Assembly: GCF_024198235.1 (NCBI RefSeq) | Contig: NZ_JAKCFB010000001.1 | Location: forward strand, 620,001-684,000 | Source of the DNA: Myxococcus dinghuensis | GTDB lineage: Bacteria; Myxococcota; Myxococcia; Myxococcales; Myxococcaceae | DNA: 64,000 bases | Reading direction: 5' to 3' | Shown here: positions 27,178 through 34,550 of the stretch, one piece after another | Layout of the letters: every line of letters starts with the position of its first letter | Numbering within the stretch: the first letter of the stretch is position 1 | Translations under genes and position numbers: made by a program | Notes under the pieces: model-generated | The model's database searches: none | The model's input: the letters and a program-made list of their open reading frames with translations, nothing else | Told to the model about the DNA's origin: nothing

Positions 27178-28191
27178 TCAGGGCTCGAGGTCCCGCTTCA
27201 GGCCCTTGAGGACCTCGCTCGCGAACCGCTCCGAGAGCCTGCCGTCCGCGGAGGTCGTGGGGATGCCGTGGCTGGTGGCGGTGGGGCGCGTCTCGAAGTG
27301 AGGGTTGTTCAGCGAGCGCGAGGTGAAGGACATCCTGCTGATGTCGCCCTTCTCACCCCGGTGGACGGAGAAGCCGACGTAGTCCGACTCATTGCCTCCC
27401 ACCCGCTCGACGAGCTGCTGGTGGCTGGAGATGTCGGTCCGGCGCTTCTTCTCCGCCAGCCAGGCTGGCGTCTGTCCCTGACCCGCCGGAGCCTGGGCGG
27501 TCTGTTGGGCCTGGAGGTTGGCGAACCGCTGGGTGAAGTTCGTATGGAGGAGCGGAATGGCGGGTTTCGCTCCGCCTGCCTCCGTCCCGGTCTTCGCCTG
27601 GGCGAGCTTGTCGAGGGGGAAGTGGGGGCCATTCGGCCCGCCATCCCTGGGGACCAGGGGCGTCAGGTGGATCTGTCCGCTGTTCAGGTTCATCACGCCG
27701 GAGAAGACGTTGCCCTTGCTCCCATTGCGGAAGAGTTCCTGGGAGTGGGGGTCCACCGCGATGGACTGGGGGAGCGCGGGCTCACGCGCGATGTTCGACT
27801 GACGGACGTACCCCGAGGAGCCCTGGAGGTTGTTGCCGTTGAACGGGCTGACGTAGGGCTGTGGTCGCGCCTGTGCGACGGCGTTGCTGGTCTGGAGGGT
27901 CGGGGGAGGGCCCGGGGGCGGAGGCGGGGGCGGAGGTGCCTGCGCTGCCGCCTGCTGCGGGGTGAGGTTGACGGCCGGATGCTTGCGCTGCGGCTGCTCC
28001 ATCAGGTCCATGGTGTACTTGGAGCCTCCCGTCGTGTCCTGTTTCTGATGGGAGTGGAGGCCGCTCGACTCGGGTGCTTTCGGCGTGCGGGGTGTCCCCG
28101 TGGGCCGAGCAGGGGCGGCGGTGGGGTTGGCGGAGGAGTTGGACTGCAAGGAGTTCGAGCGCGGACGTGAGGGGCCACGGACGGGCGGCAT
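27178..28191 (-). CDS. Proline- and glutamine-rich orphan protein
   Basis: 337 residues from ATG 28191, which is preceded on the minus strand by GGAGA; the frame is open further upstream but codon use does not support it. No signal peptide is visible. Residues 1-100 are S/P/T/Q-rich and disordered, with a run of eight prolines near residue 90. The C-terminal half is more ordered (VFSGVMNLNSGQIHLTPL, PHFPLDKLAQAKTG, SDYVGFSVHRGEKGDISRMS), with a HEAT-free beta-like pattern I cannot assign. Disordered N-terminus plus small globular C-terminus is a layout seen in effector or toxin-type proteins, but no toxin motif is present. Function unknown. Confidence 0.55.
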   Translation of the reverse strand: MPPVRGPSRPRSNSLQSNSSANPTAAPARPTGTPRTPKAPESSGLHSHQKQDTTGGSKYTMDLMEQPQRKHPAVNLTPQQAAAQAPPPPPPPPGPPPTLQTSNAVAQARPQPYVSPFNGNNLQGSSGYVRQSNIAREPALPQSIAVDPHSQELFRNGSKGNVFSGVMNLNSGQIHLTPLVPRDGGPNGPHFPLDKLAQAKTGTEAGGAKPAIPLLHTNFTQRFANLQAQQTAQAPAGQGQTPAWLAEKKRRTDISSHQQLVERVGGNESDYVGFSVHRGEKGDISRMSFTSRSLNNPHFETRPTATSHGIPTTSADGRLSERFASEVLKGLKRDLEP

Positions 28192-28330
28192 GTCGTCTCT
28201 CCAAAGGCAGGATGGATGCCTTTCATCATGGGGAGGGTCCAACACGCGCCACGTGGATGGGCGTGCCTTGTGATGGTTTTGTCGGGTTTGGGATAGGCTG
28301 TCCATTCCTCCCTACTGGAGCCCACACCTC

Positions 28331-28933
28331 ATGCAAGTCTTCGCCCGCATCGCCTGCCTTGGTGCCGTCGTGTCCTTGTCTGCCTGCGGTCTTCCCGAGT
28401 CGTCGCCCGAGCAGGAGTCCCTTTCGGAGCAGCGCGCGGGATTGACCACGGCGACGTTCCAGGGCTGTACGTACACCATCACCTCGACCCTGATTCCCCT
28501 GCCCAATCCGCCGGTCAATGCCATCAACCTGACGCGACAGGCCTCCGCGACCTGTCCCTACGCGGCGGCGAGCGTGGAGTTGGGACGCTCGTACAACACG
28601 CCATTCATTGCCGTCATCGCCACGCAGATCGGACTGGCGGCGTCGTTCTCCTTCAAGGGTTCGCCGAGCGGCAGCGGGAACACCCAATGCCGTGTCATCC
28701 ACATCGACCCCGCGACGCTCGGGGACGTGCGGCGCGACGCCATCGTGGTGAACTTCGGCGCGGGAAACGTCACGAGCTGCAACCTGGACCAGACGGACGC
28801 GGGCACCACGCTGGTGGCCTATGGCCAGAAGACGGGGCCGCTCCCGGGCGAGACGGGCAGCGGCAGCAACTACGTCGCCACGTACTACAACTACTTCACC
28901 AGCACGACGCCGGCCGTCTTCTACGCGTACTGA
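28331..28933 (+). CDS. Orphan lipoprotein
   Basis: 200 residues with a signal peptide ending in the lipobox LSAC (Cys 19). The mature part begins with a disordered S/E segment (ESSPEQESLSEQ), then a region with four cysteines (GCTYTI, TCPYAA, TQCRVI, SCNLD) and many small/polar residues, ending SGSNYVATYYNYF. It is probably an outer-membrane lipoprotein with a beta fold. I know no family for it. It sits between two other orphan secreted genes and a LysR gene. Confidence 0.65.
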   Translation: MQVFARIACLGAVVSLSACGLPESSPEQESLSEQRAGLTTATFQGCTYTITSTLIPLPNPPVNAINLTRQASATCPYAAASVELGRSYNTPFIAVIATQIGLAASFSFKGSPSGSGNTQCRVIHIDPATLGDVRRDAIVVNFGAGNVTSCNLDQTDAGTTLVAYGQKTGPLPGETGSGSNYVATYYNYFTSTTPAVFYAY

Positions 28934-28940
28934 CGGGGGC

Positions 28941-29822
28941 TCACGTGGCGAAGAGGTGCTTCGCCATGAAGTCCACGAACACGCGCAGCTTGGGCGAGAG
29001 ATAGCGGCTCGACGGCCACAACATCCGGAACGTCCCCCGGTGATGGGTCTGGCCGTCGAGCACCTCCACGAGCGTGCCCTGCGTCAGTTGTCGGCGGATG
29101 GCGAAGTCCGGCAGGCAGGTGATGCCCAGGCCCTGTTCGGCCATGAAGATGAGGGGCTCGATGGTGTTCGCCACCGCCGTCGTCGGCAGGGTGAGCTCCT
29201 TGCGCCCCTTGCGCAGCGGCCACGCCTCCAGCTTGCCGTTGGTGGCGAAGCGGTGGTGGAGACAGGCGTGGGCCATCAGGTCCTCCGGCTTCCTCGGCGC
29301 TCCCTTGCGGCGGAGGTAGTCGGGGGAGGCGACGAGCATGAGCCGGAACGTGCCCAGCACCCGGTTCATCAGCCGCGAGTCGCCTACCTCGCCCGCGCGC
29401 ACGACGCCATCGAAGCCCTCGTCGATGACGTCCACGACGCGGTCGGTGAAGTCCAGGTCCAGTTCGATGTCGGGATAGGCGCGCATGAAGGCGCTCAGCG
29501 TCGGCATCATCAACATGCCGACGATGGGCATGCTGACGCGCAGCCGCCCCCGGGGCGCGCCCTGGGTCTGGGCGAGCTCCAGCTCCGCGGCCTCCACCTC
29601 GCAGAAGATGCGGCGGCAGCGCTCGAGGAAGAGCGCGCCTTCGGGCGTCAGGGTGATGGTGCGCGTGGAGCGGTGGAAGAGGCGCACGCCCAGCCGGGCC
29701 TCCAGTCGTGCGATGGCCTTGCCGACCGCCGAGGACGACACCCCGAGCTGCCGCCCCGCGAGCGTGAAGCTGCGCGTCTCCGCCGCCTGGACGAACGCGT
29801 TGAGCGAGCCGAGGCTGTCCAT
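28941..29822 (-). CDS. LysR-family transcriptional regulator
   Basis: 293 residues. The N-terminal winged helix-turn-helix is clear: LNAFVQAAETRSFTLAGRQLGVSSSAVGKAIARLEARLGVRLFHRSTRTITLTPEG. The C-terminal substrate domain begins near residue 90 (GRLRVSMPIVGMLMMP). It resembles the CrgA/DmlR branch. It is divergent from an MFS exporter, and a triple half-site operator lies 16-46 bases upstream of its start, so it probably represses itself and regulates the exporter. Confidence 0.9.
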   Translation of the reverse strand: MDSLGSLNAFVQAAETRSFTLAGRQLGVSSSAVGKAIARLEARLGVRLFHRSTRTITLTPEGALFLERCRRIFCEVEAAELELAQTQGAPRGRLRVSMPIVGMLMMPTLSAFMRAYPDIELDLDFTDRVVDVIDEGFDGVVRAGEVGDSRLMNRVLGTFRLMLVASPDYLRRKGAPRKPEDLMAHACLHHRFATNGKLEAWPLRKGRKELTLPTTAVANTIEPLIFMAEQGLGITCLPDFAIRRQLTQGTLVEVLDGQTHHRGTFRMLWPSSRYLSPKLRVFVDFMAKHLFAT

Positions 29823-29837
29823 CCGTGCCCTCCATGA

Positions 29838-29868
29838 TTCCGGACATCGATGTCCGATGTGTCCGGAA
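29838..29868. promoter_or_regulatory. Probable LysR operator between regulator and MFS gene
   Basis: The 16-base perfect palindrome CGGACATCGATGTCCG (29841-29856) overlaps a second inverted repeat, TTCCGGACA (29838-29846) and TGTCCGGAA (29860-29868). Three half-sites of TCCGGACA type are therefore arranged within 31 bases, next to the LysR start codon at 29822 and 48 bases before the chosen MFS start. Confidence 0.75.
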
Positions 29869-29915
29869 CTCTAGCCTCGTGGTTGGAACCCGGCGACGGC
29901 TTTACCTTGCGCGCC

Positions 29916-31139
29916 ATGACTTCCACTCCGACCGCTCCCGCGCGCTCGCCCGACGTCTCGGGCGGCGCGGCCCACTCCGAACGACTCCCCCTGCCGAGCC
30001 TGCTCGCCCTGGCCATGGCCGCCTTCATCACCGTCCTCACGGAGGCGCTGCCCGCGGGCCTGCTTCCCCGGATGAGCGTGGACCTGGCGGTGTCGGAGTC
30101 CATGGTGGGGCAGCTCGTCACGCTCTACGCGCTGGGCACGTTGCTGACGGCGATTCCCCTCACGGCGGCGACGCAGGGCTGGCGCCGCAAACCCTTGCTG
30201 CTCGTCGCCATCGCCGGGTTCGCCGTCGTCAACACGCTCACCGCGGTGTCCACGCACTTCGTGCTCACGCTCGCGGCGCGGTTCTTCGCGGGCGTGTTCG
30301 CGGGGCTCCTGTGGGCGCTCGTCGCGGGCTACGCGGCCCGCATGGTGCCCGCGCATCTCCAGGGCCGCGCGATGGCGGTCGCCATGGTGGGCACGCCGCT
30401 GGCGCTGTCGCTCGGCGTGCCGGCGGGCACGTTCCTGGGGGCGGCCGTGGGCTGGCGCTCCACGTTCGGCATCATGAGCGTGCTCACGGTGTTCCTCGTG
30501 GGCTGGGTCCTCGCGAAGCTCCCGGACTTCCCGGGGCAGGCGGCGGACCAGCGCCTGTCCCTCGCGAGCGTCTTCACGTTGCCGGGAGTCCGCTCCGTCC
30601 TGTTCGCCACGCTCGCGTTCGTGCTCGCGCACAACGTCCTCTACACGTACGTCGCGCCCTTCATCGTCCCGTCCGGCTTGGCGGAGCGCATCGACGTGGT
30701 CCTGCTCGTCTTCGGCGTGTCCGCGCTCGTCTCCATCTGGCTCATCGGGGTGATGATCGACCGGTGGCTCCGGGAGCTGATGCTCGGCAGCACGGCGCTG
30801 TTCCTCGGCGTGGGCGTGCTGCTCGGTCTCTGGGGGAGCACGCCGGCCGTGGTCTACGCGGGGATGGCGGCGTGGGGGCTCGCCTTCGGGGGCGTGGCCA
30901 CGCTGCTCCAGACGGCGTCCGCGAAGACCGCGGGAGAGGCGGCGGACGTCGCCCAGTCGATGCTCGTCACGGTGTGGAACATCGCCATCGCGGGCGGTGG
31001 GCTCCTGGGCGGTGTGTTGCTGGAGACGGTGGGGGTCCGCGCGTTCCCCTGGACGCTCGTGCTGCTGCTCGTGCCCACGTCGTGGGTCGTGTGGCGGGCG
31101 CGGCGTCATGGTTTCCCGCCCGCGATGAGCAGGGGGTGA
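29916..31139 (+). CDS. MFS efflux transporter (AraJ/YdhP-like)
   Basis: 407 residues from ATG 29916; the earlier ATG at 29850 lies inside the operator and would add an extension unlike the family. Twelve hydrophobic helices are visible. Typical pieces are ITVLTEALPAGLLPRMSVDL, the SESMVGQLVTLYALGT of helix 2, and RFFAGVFAGLLWALVAGYAARMVP. This is the DHA1 subgroup with AraJ and YdhP, proton-coupled exporters of sugars or drugs. Regulation by the divergent LysR protein is expected. Confidence 0.83.
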   Translation: MTSTPTAPARSPDVSGGAAHSERLPLPSLLALAMAAFITVLTEALPAGLLPRMSVDLAVSESMVGQLVTLYALGTLLTAIPLTAATQGWRRKPLLLVAIAGFAVVNTLTAVSTHFVLTLAARFFAGVFAGLLWALVAGYAARMVPAHLQGRAMAVAMVGTPLALSLGVPAGTFLGAAVGWRSTFGIMSVLTVFLVGWVLAKLPDFPGQAADQRLSLASVFTLPGVRSVLFATLAFVLAHNVLYTYVAPFIVPSGLAERIDVVLLVFGVSALVSIWLIGVMIDRWLRELMLGSTALFLGVGVLLGLWGSTPAVVYAGMAAWGLAFGGVATLLQTASAKTAGEAADVAQSMLVTVWNIAIAGGGLLGGVLLETVGVRAFPWTLVLLLVPTSWVVWRARRHGFPPAMSRG

Positions 31140-31182
31140 CGCGGTCGAGCCCTCGCCTGGGCTGGTGCGGGTTCGGAGCGCT

Positions 31183-31779
31183 TCAGTCCGGGCGCGAGGC
31201 TTCAATCAGCGTGAGCAGGACCGGAGGCATGGGGTCGTCCGGGTCGAGGTCATGGGCGTGGCTGGCCATGGCCGCCGCCTCGTCGAAGCGTCGCTGGTCC
31301 TTGAGGAACTCCCCGTACGCGACATAGGCCTTGGCGGAGGTGGGCTCCCGCTGGATGCGGTCGAGGAGCGGCTTCTCCTTGGCTCCCGGAGGTTGGAATG
31401 CCTCCAGGGGAGGGCAGGAGTCGTCGTACCGTCCCTGGATGTGCTTGACGTAGGCGCCGGGCGCGTGGCCCTGCACGGCCTTCAGCAGAGGGGCGGGCCT
31501 CGCCTTCCCCCCGCGGGGACAGAGGCCGAGGACCGCGACGTACTGGCCCTTCGTCAGGCCCGGGAAGTCGTCGGACTTCCTCACCCCCACGCCGCTGCTT
31601 CTGTTGGCCACCCGGACCCAGGTCACCCGGGCCGCGAGTGTGTCGAGCGCGGTTCGGGCCTCGGCTTCGCTCTTGCCTCCTCCGACGATGACGATGTCGA
31701 AGGGGCGGGACTCGGGCTCCCGCGCCAGCACCGGCGCGGACATGCACAGCATGAACACGAACAAGGCGCGTGAGGTCAT
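31183..31779 (-). CDS. Exported protein with C-terminal TPR-like repeat
   Basis: 198 residues with a signal peptide (MTSRALFVFMLCMSAPVLA). The middle part (FDIVIVGGGKSEAEARTALDTLAARVTWVRVANR, YVAVLGLCPR) looks like a SPOR-like or short alpha/beta domain of about 85 residues. The end (AKAYVAYGEFLKDQRRFDEAAAMASHAHDLDPDDP) is a single TPR unit. I recognise no family; it is likely periplasmic. Confidence 0.6.
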   Translation of the reverse strand: MTSRALFVFMLCMSAPVLAREPESRPFDIVIVGGGKSEAEARTALDTLAARVTWVRVANRSSGVGVRKSDDFPGLTKGQYVAVLGLCPRGGKARPAPLLKAVQGHAPGAYVKHIQGRYDDSCPPLEAFQPPGAKEKPLLDRIQREPTSAKAYVAYGEFLKDQRRFDEAAAMASHAHDLDPDDPMPPVLLTLIEASRPD

Positions 31780-31864
31780 CCCAACAGTCTATGCAGGTTG
31801 CCCAGACGGCGCTGGTGGGGCGCCGCGTCGGTGAGAGAATCGGGCGAGGAGGTCGCCCGCACCG

Positions 31865-32278
31865 ATGAAGACCCTGACCGAGTACCTGTGGTTCGAGACG
31901 AAGCAGCGCCGGGAGCTGGTGCGCCTCACGGACACGGTGTCGTCGCTCGTCCGCAAGAGTGGCATCCAGGAAGGCATGGTGCTCGTGTCGGCGATGCACA
32001 TCACCGCGGGCGTCTTCGTCAACGATGACGAGGCTGGTCTCCACGAGGACATCTGGGCGTGGCTCCAGCAGCTCGCGCCCGAGGGGCCGGACTACCGCCA
32101 CCACCGCACCGGCGAGGACAACGGCGACGCGCACCTCAAGTCGATGCTCGTCCATCACCAGGTCATCATCCCCGTCACCGCGGGGAAGCTGGACCTGGGG
32201 CCATGGCAGCAGGTGTTCTACGCGGAGTTCGACGGCCAGCGCCGCAAGCGCGTCATCGTGAAGGTGATGGGCGAATAG
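31865..32278 (+). CDS. yjbQ: YjbQ family (UPF0047) protein
   Basis: 137 residues, the usual length. Diagnostic motifs are [27 protein letters not shown] with the conserved His and the [12 protein letters not shown] end; [27 protein letters not shown] carries the conserved NGDAHL and H residues that bind a metal. Family members have weak thiamine-phosphate synthase activity, but the physiological role is unsettled. It stands alone and converges with the RluA gene. Confidence 0.92.
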   Translation: MKTLTEYLWFETKQRRELVRLTDTVSSLVRKSGIQEGMVLVSAMHITAGVFVNDDEAGLHEDIWAWLQQLAPEGPDYRHHRTGEDNGDAHLKSMLVHHQVIIPVTAGKLDLGPWQQVFYAEFDGQRRKRVIVKVMGE

Positions 32279-32335
32279 TCCCGCCCACCCCGCGATGCGG
32301 CTCCAGCCCCTTCATCGGCGTCGAGTGCCTGCCGC

Positions 32336-33298
32336 TCAGGCCTCGTTGGAGGGCTCCGGCCGCTGGCCGGGCACGCGCAGTCCCAGCCGCTCCAGCTCCC
32401 CGCGCAGCTCCGGGGGCAGGGGACTGGTCACGTGCATGGGGCGCTTCGTCTCCGGATGCGCCAGGCCGAGCGCCCGGGCGTGCAGGAAGAAGCGCCCCAG
32501 CTCCGGGGCTTCGCGCCCTCCGTAGAGCGTGTCGCCGACGATGGGCGCGCCGATTCCCGCCAGGTGCGCGCGCACCTGGTGCAGCACGCCGGTGAAGATG
32601 CGCACCTCCACGAGGCTGTATTCGCCCGTGCGCTCCAGCACCCGGAATCGCGACACCGCTTCGCGCGCGTCCTCGGCGCCGTGCGGAGCCGGCTCCACGC
32701 GGTCCGGATGTCGCGGGTGGTGGCGCAGGGGCAGGTCGATGTCGCCCTCGTCCGCGAGCGGCCCCGTCACGAGCGCCAGGTAGCGCTTGTCCACGGCGCG
32801 CTCCCCGAAGGCATCTCGCACCGTCGTCCACGCCGCGCGCGTTCGCGCCGCGACGAGCACCCCGGACGTCTCCACGTCCAACCGGTGGCACAGCCCGCCC
32901 TCGCGAGGGTCGACGGACGCCTGGGCGCACTCGGGGAAGCGCGCCACCAGGGCGTTGGCCACGGTGCCCGTCTCGCCGGACTGGAGCGGATGCGACGGCT
33001 TGCCCGCGGGCTTGTCCACGAAGAGCAGCGCGGCGTCCTCGTGCAGGACGACGAGGGGGAAGTCCTCGTCCGGGACGGCCTCGCGCGTCTCCTCCTCCAG
33101 CTCCACCGCGACCTGCTGGCCCGCGGCCACCAGCAGGCCCTTCTTCGCGGGGCGGCCATTCACCTTCACCGCGCCGGCCTCGAACAGTCGCTTGAGCCGG
33201 GCGCGCGACAGGCTCAGCGCGTCACCGACGAACAGGTCCACCCGCTGGCCCGCCTTGTCGGCGGCCACGGCGAAGGTGTGCAGCTTGGGAGCGCTCAC
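32336..33298 (-). CDS. RluA-family pseudouridine synthase with S4 domain
   Basis: 320 residues from GTG 33298, which overlaps the kinase stop (GTGA). The N-terminal S4 RNA-binding domain is [32 protein letters not shown]. The catalytic domain has [15 protein letters not shown], then [19 protein letters not shown], whose HRLD Asp is the nucleophile, and [22 protein letters not shown] near the C-terminus. It makes pseudouridine in rRNA or tRNA; it resembles RluD and RluC, but the target site cannot be assigned. It is coupled translationally to a Ser/Thr kinase. Confidence 0.9.
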   Translation of the reverse strand: MSAPKLHTFAVAADKAGQRVDLFVGDALSLSRARLKRLFEAGAVKVNGRPAKKGLLVAAGQQVAVELEEETREAVPDEDFPLVVLHEDAALLFVDKPAGKPSHPLQSGETGTVANALVARFPECAQASVDPREGGLCHRLDVETSGVLVAARTRAAWTTVRDAFGERAVDKRYLALVTGPLADEGDIDLPLRHHPRHPDRVEPAPHGAEDAREAVSRFRVLERTGEYSLVEVRIFTGVLHQVRAHLAGIGAPIVGDTLYGGREAPELGRFFLHARALGLAHPETKRPMHVTSPLPPELRGELERLGLRVPGQRPEPSNEA

Positions 33299-34419
33299 TC
33301 GGAAAGTGCCTCGTAGACTTCCTCGGCCGTCTGGAACCGGTCGTCCGGCTCCTTGCGGATGAGGCGGTGGGCGACGCGCGCGAACTGCGGGTCCCCGTGA
33401 AGGTTCAGTGCCAGCACCGGCGGAGGCTCTGTCTCCAGCACCTGCCGCCACAACTCGTGCGGCGTCTTCGCTTCGAAGGGGGGCCGCCCGCTGAGCAGCT
33501 CATAGAGGATGACCCCCAGGCTGTACAGGTCCGAGCGTCCATCCAGCGGCTCGCCGAGGATCTGCTCGGGCGCCATGTAGCGGTAGGTGCCCACCAGCTT
33601 GCCGGCCTCCGTGATGGCCACGTCGTCCGCGAGGAACTTCGCCAGGCCGAAGTCCATCAGCCGCACCTGGCGGTCCTCGTCCACCATGACGTTGGAGGGC
33701 TTGAGGTCGCGGTGCACCAGCCCGTGGCCGTGGATGTAGGCCAGCGCCTCGCACAACTGGAGCATGGTGTCCTTGAGGCGCCCCATGCGCTCGGGCCGGT
33801 TCAGCTCCTCCTCGCGCAGCAGGCGCCCGTCGTCCGCGGGCTTGCGGGGCGGGGGCGGCGGCGGGAGGTCGAAGCCCTCCAGTGAGTCGTCGGAGTCGGG
33901 GCTGTCGTCTCCCATGCCCCCGAAGCCGCCCATGTCCTCGCTCGGCGCCTCCTCGTTGAAGGCGTCCAGGCTGAACAGCCCCGCGCCGGGCGAGGAGGTC
34001 CCCATCGAGTCCGAGATGCTGTCGCTGCCCGGACCGAAGTCGTCGTCCTCCGTGCGGCGCACCGACAGCGGGCTGCGCGGCACGCTGCTGCTGCTGGGCG
34101 ACACGAGGTCGTCACCTCGGATGTCCAGGTAGTGACGCAGCGTGAGCCCTTCGATGAGCTCCATCGTCAGATAGGGCCAGCCCTGGTGTACACCCGCCTC
34201 GAAAACCTTCACCACGTTCGGATGGGAGAGGTCGGCGAGCGTCTCGAATTCGCGCACGAGTCGCTTCGCGGCCCGCTCGTCCAGGGCCGGTCCGGCCGAC
34301 AGGAGCTTGAGCGCGACCTCGTCGTTGGTGCGGCGGTCCAGGGCCCGATAGACGGTTCCCGCCCCGCCGCTGCCGAGCGTCTCCAGGACGCGGTAGGGAC
34401 CGATGACCTTCGGGGGCAT
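33295..34419 (-). CDS. Cytosolic Ser/Thr protein kinase with insert in the kinase domain
   Basis: 374 residues from ATG 34419; the frame is open upstream but lacks kinase sequence. Hanks subdomains: glycine loop GSGGAGTVY (17-24), VALK with Lys 38, ELIEG (88-91) hinge, HRDLKPSN (236-243), DFG (257-259), APEQ and the [20 protein letters not shown] helix. Between the hinge and HRDLKPSN lies an extra segment of about 105 residues (101-205) that is rich in S, D, G and P and probably unfolded. No transmembrane segment is seen. The product is likely an active soluble kinase coupled to the RluA gene by GTGA. Confidence 0.85.
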   Translation of the reverse strand: MPPKVIGPYRVLETLGSGGAGTVYRALDRRTNDEVALKLLSAGPALDERAAKRLVREFETLADLSHPNVVKVFEAGVHQGWPYLTMELIEGLTLRHYLDIRGDDLVSPSSSSVPRSPLSVRRTEDDDFGPGSDSISDSMGTSSPGAGLFSLDAFNEEAPSEDMGGFGGMGDDSPDSDDSLEGFDLPPPPPPRKPADDGRLLREEELNRPERMGRLKDTMLQLCEALAYIHGHGLVHRDLKPSNVMVDEDRQVRLMDFGLAKFLADDVAITEAGKLVGTYRYMAPEQILGEPLDGRSDLYSLGVILYELLSGRPPFEAKTPHELWRQVLETEPPPVLALNLHGDPQFARVAHRLIRKEPDDRFQTAEEVYEALSE

Positions 34420-34514
34420 GCGTGCCGCGGATCCTACGGAGCACGTCGCACCAGGGTCAAACTCCGTGACGCCTGGTTGCATGGTCCAAGGCAGAACATT
34501 CGCGCGCTCATTTC

Positions 34515-34527
34515 ACTTTTCCGGGAA
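34515..34527. promoter_or_regulatory. Palindrome between two divergent kinase genes
   Basis: TTTTCC-G-GGAAAA is a perfect inverted repeat of two 6-bp arms in an otherwise GC-rich 131-base spacer (34420-34550). It could be an operator serving both kinase genes. Confidence 0.4.
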
Positions 34528-34550
34528 AACCTGGGAGAACGCTGGAGCGC

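Noticed and set aside
29850..29915. Longer start for the MFS gene
   Set aside because: It would place the start codon inside the LysR operator and add 22 residues not typical of the family.
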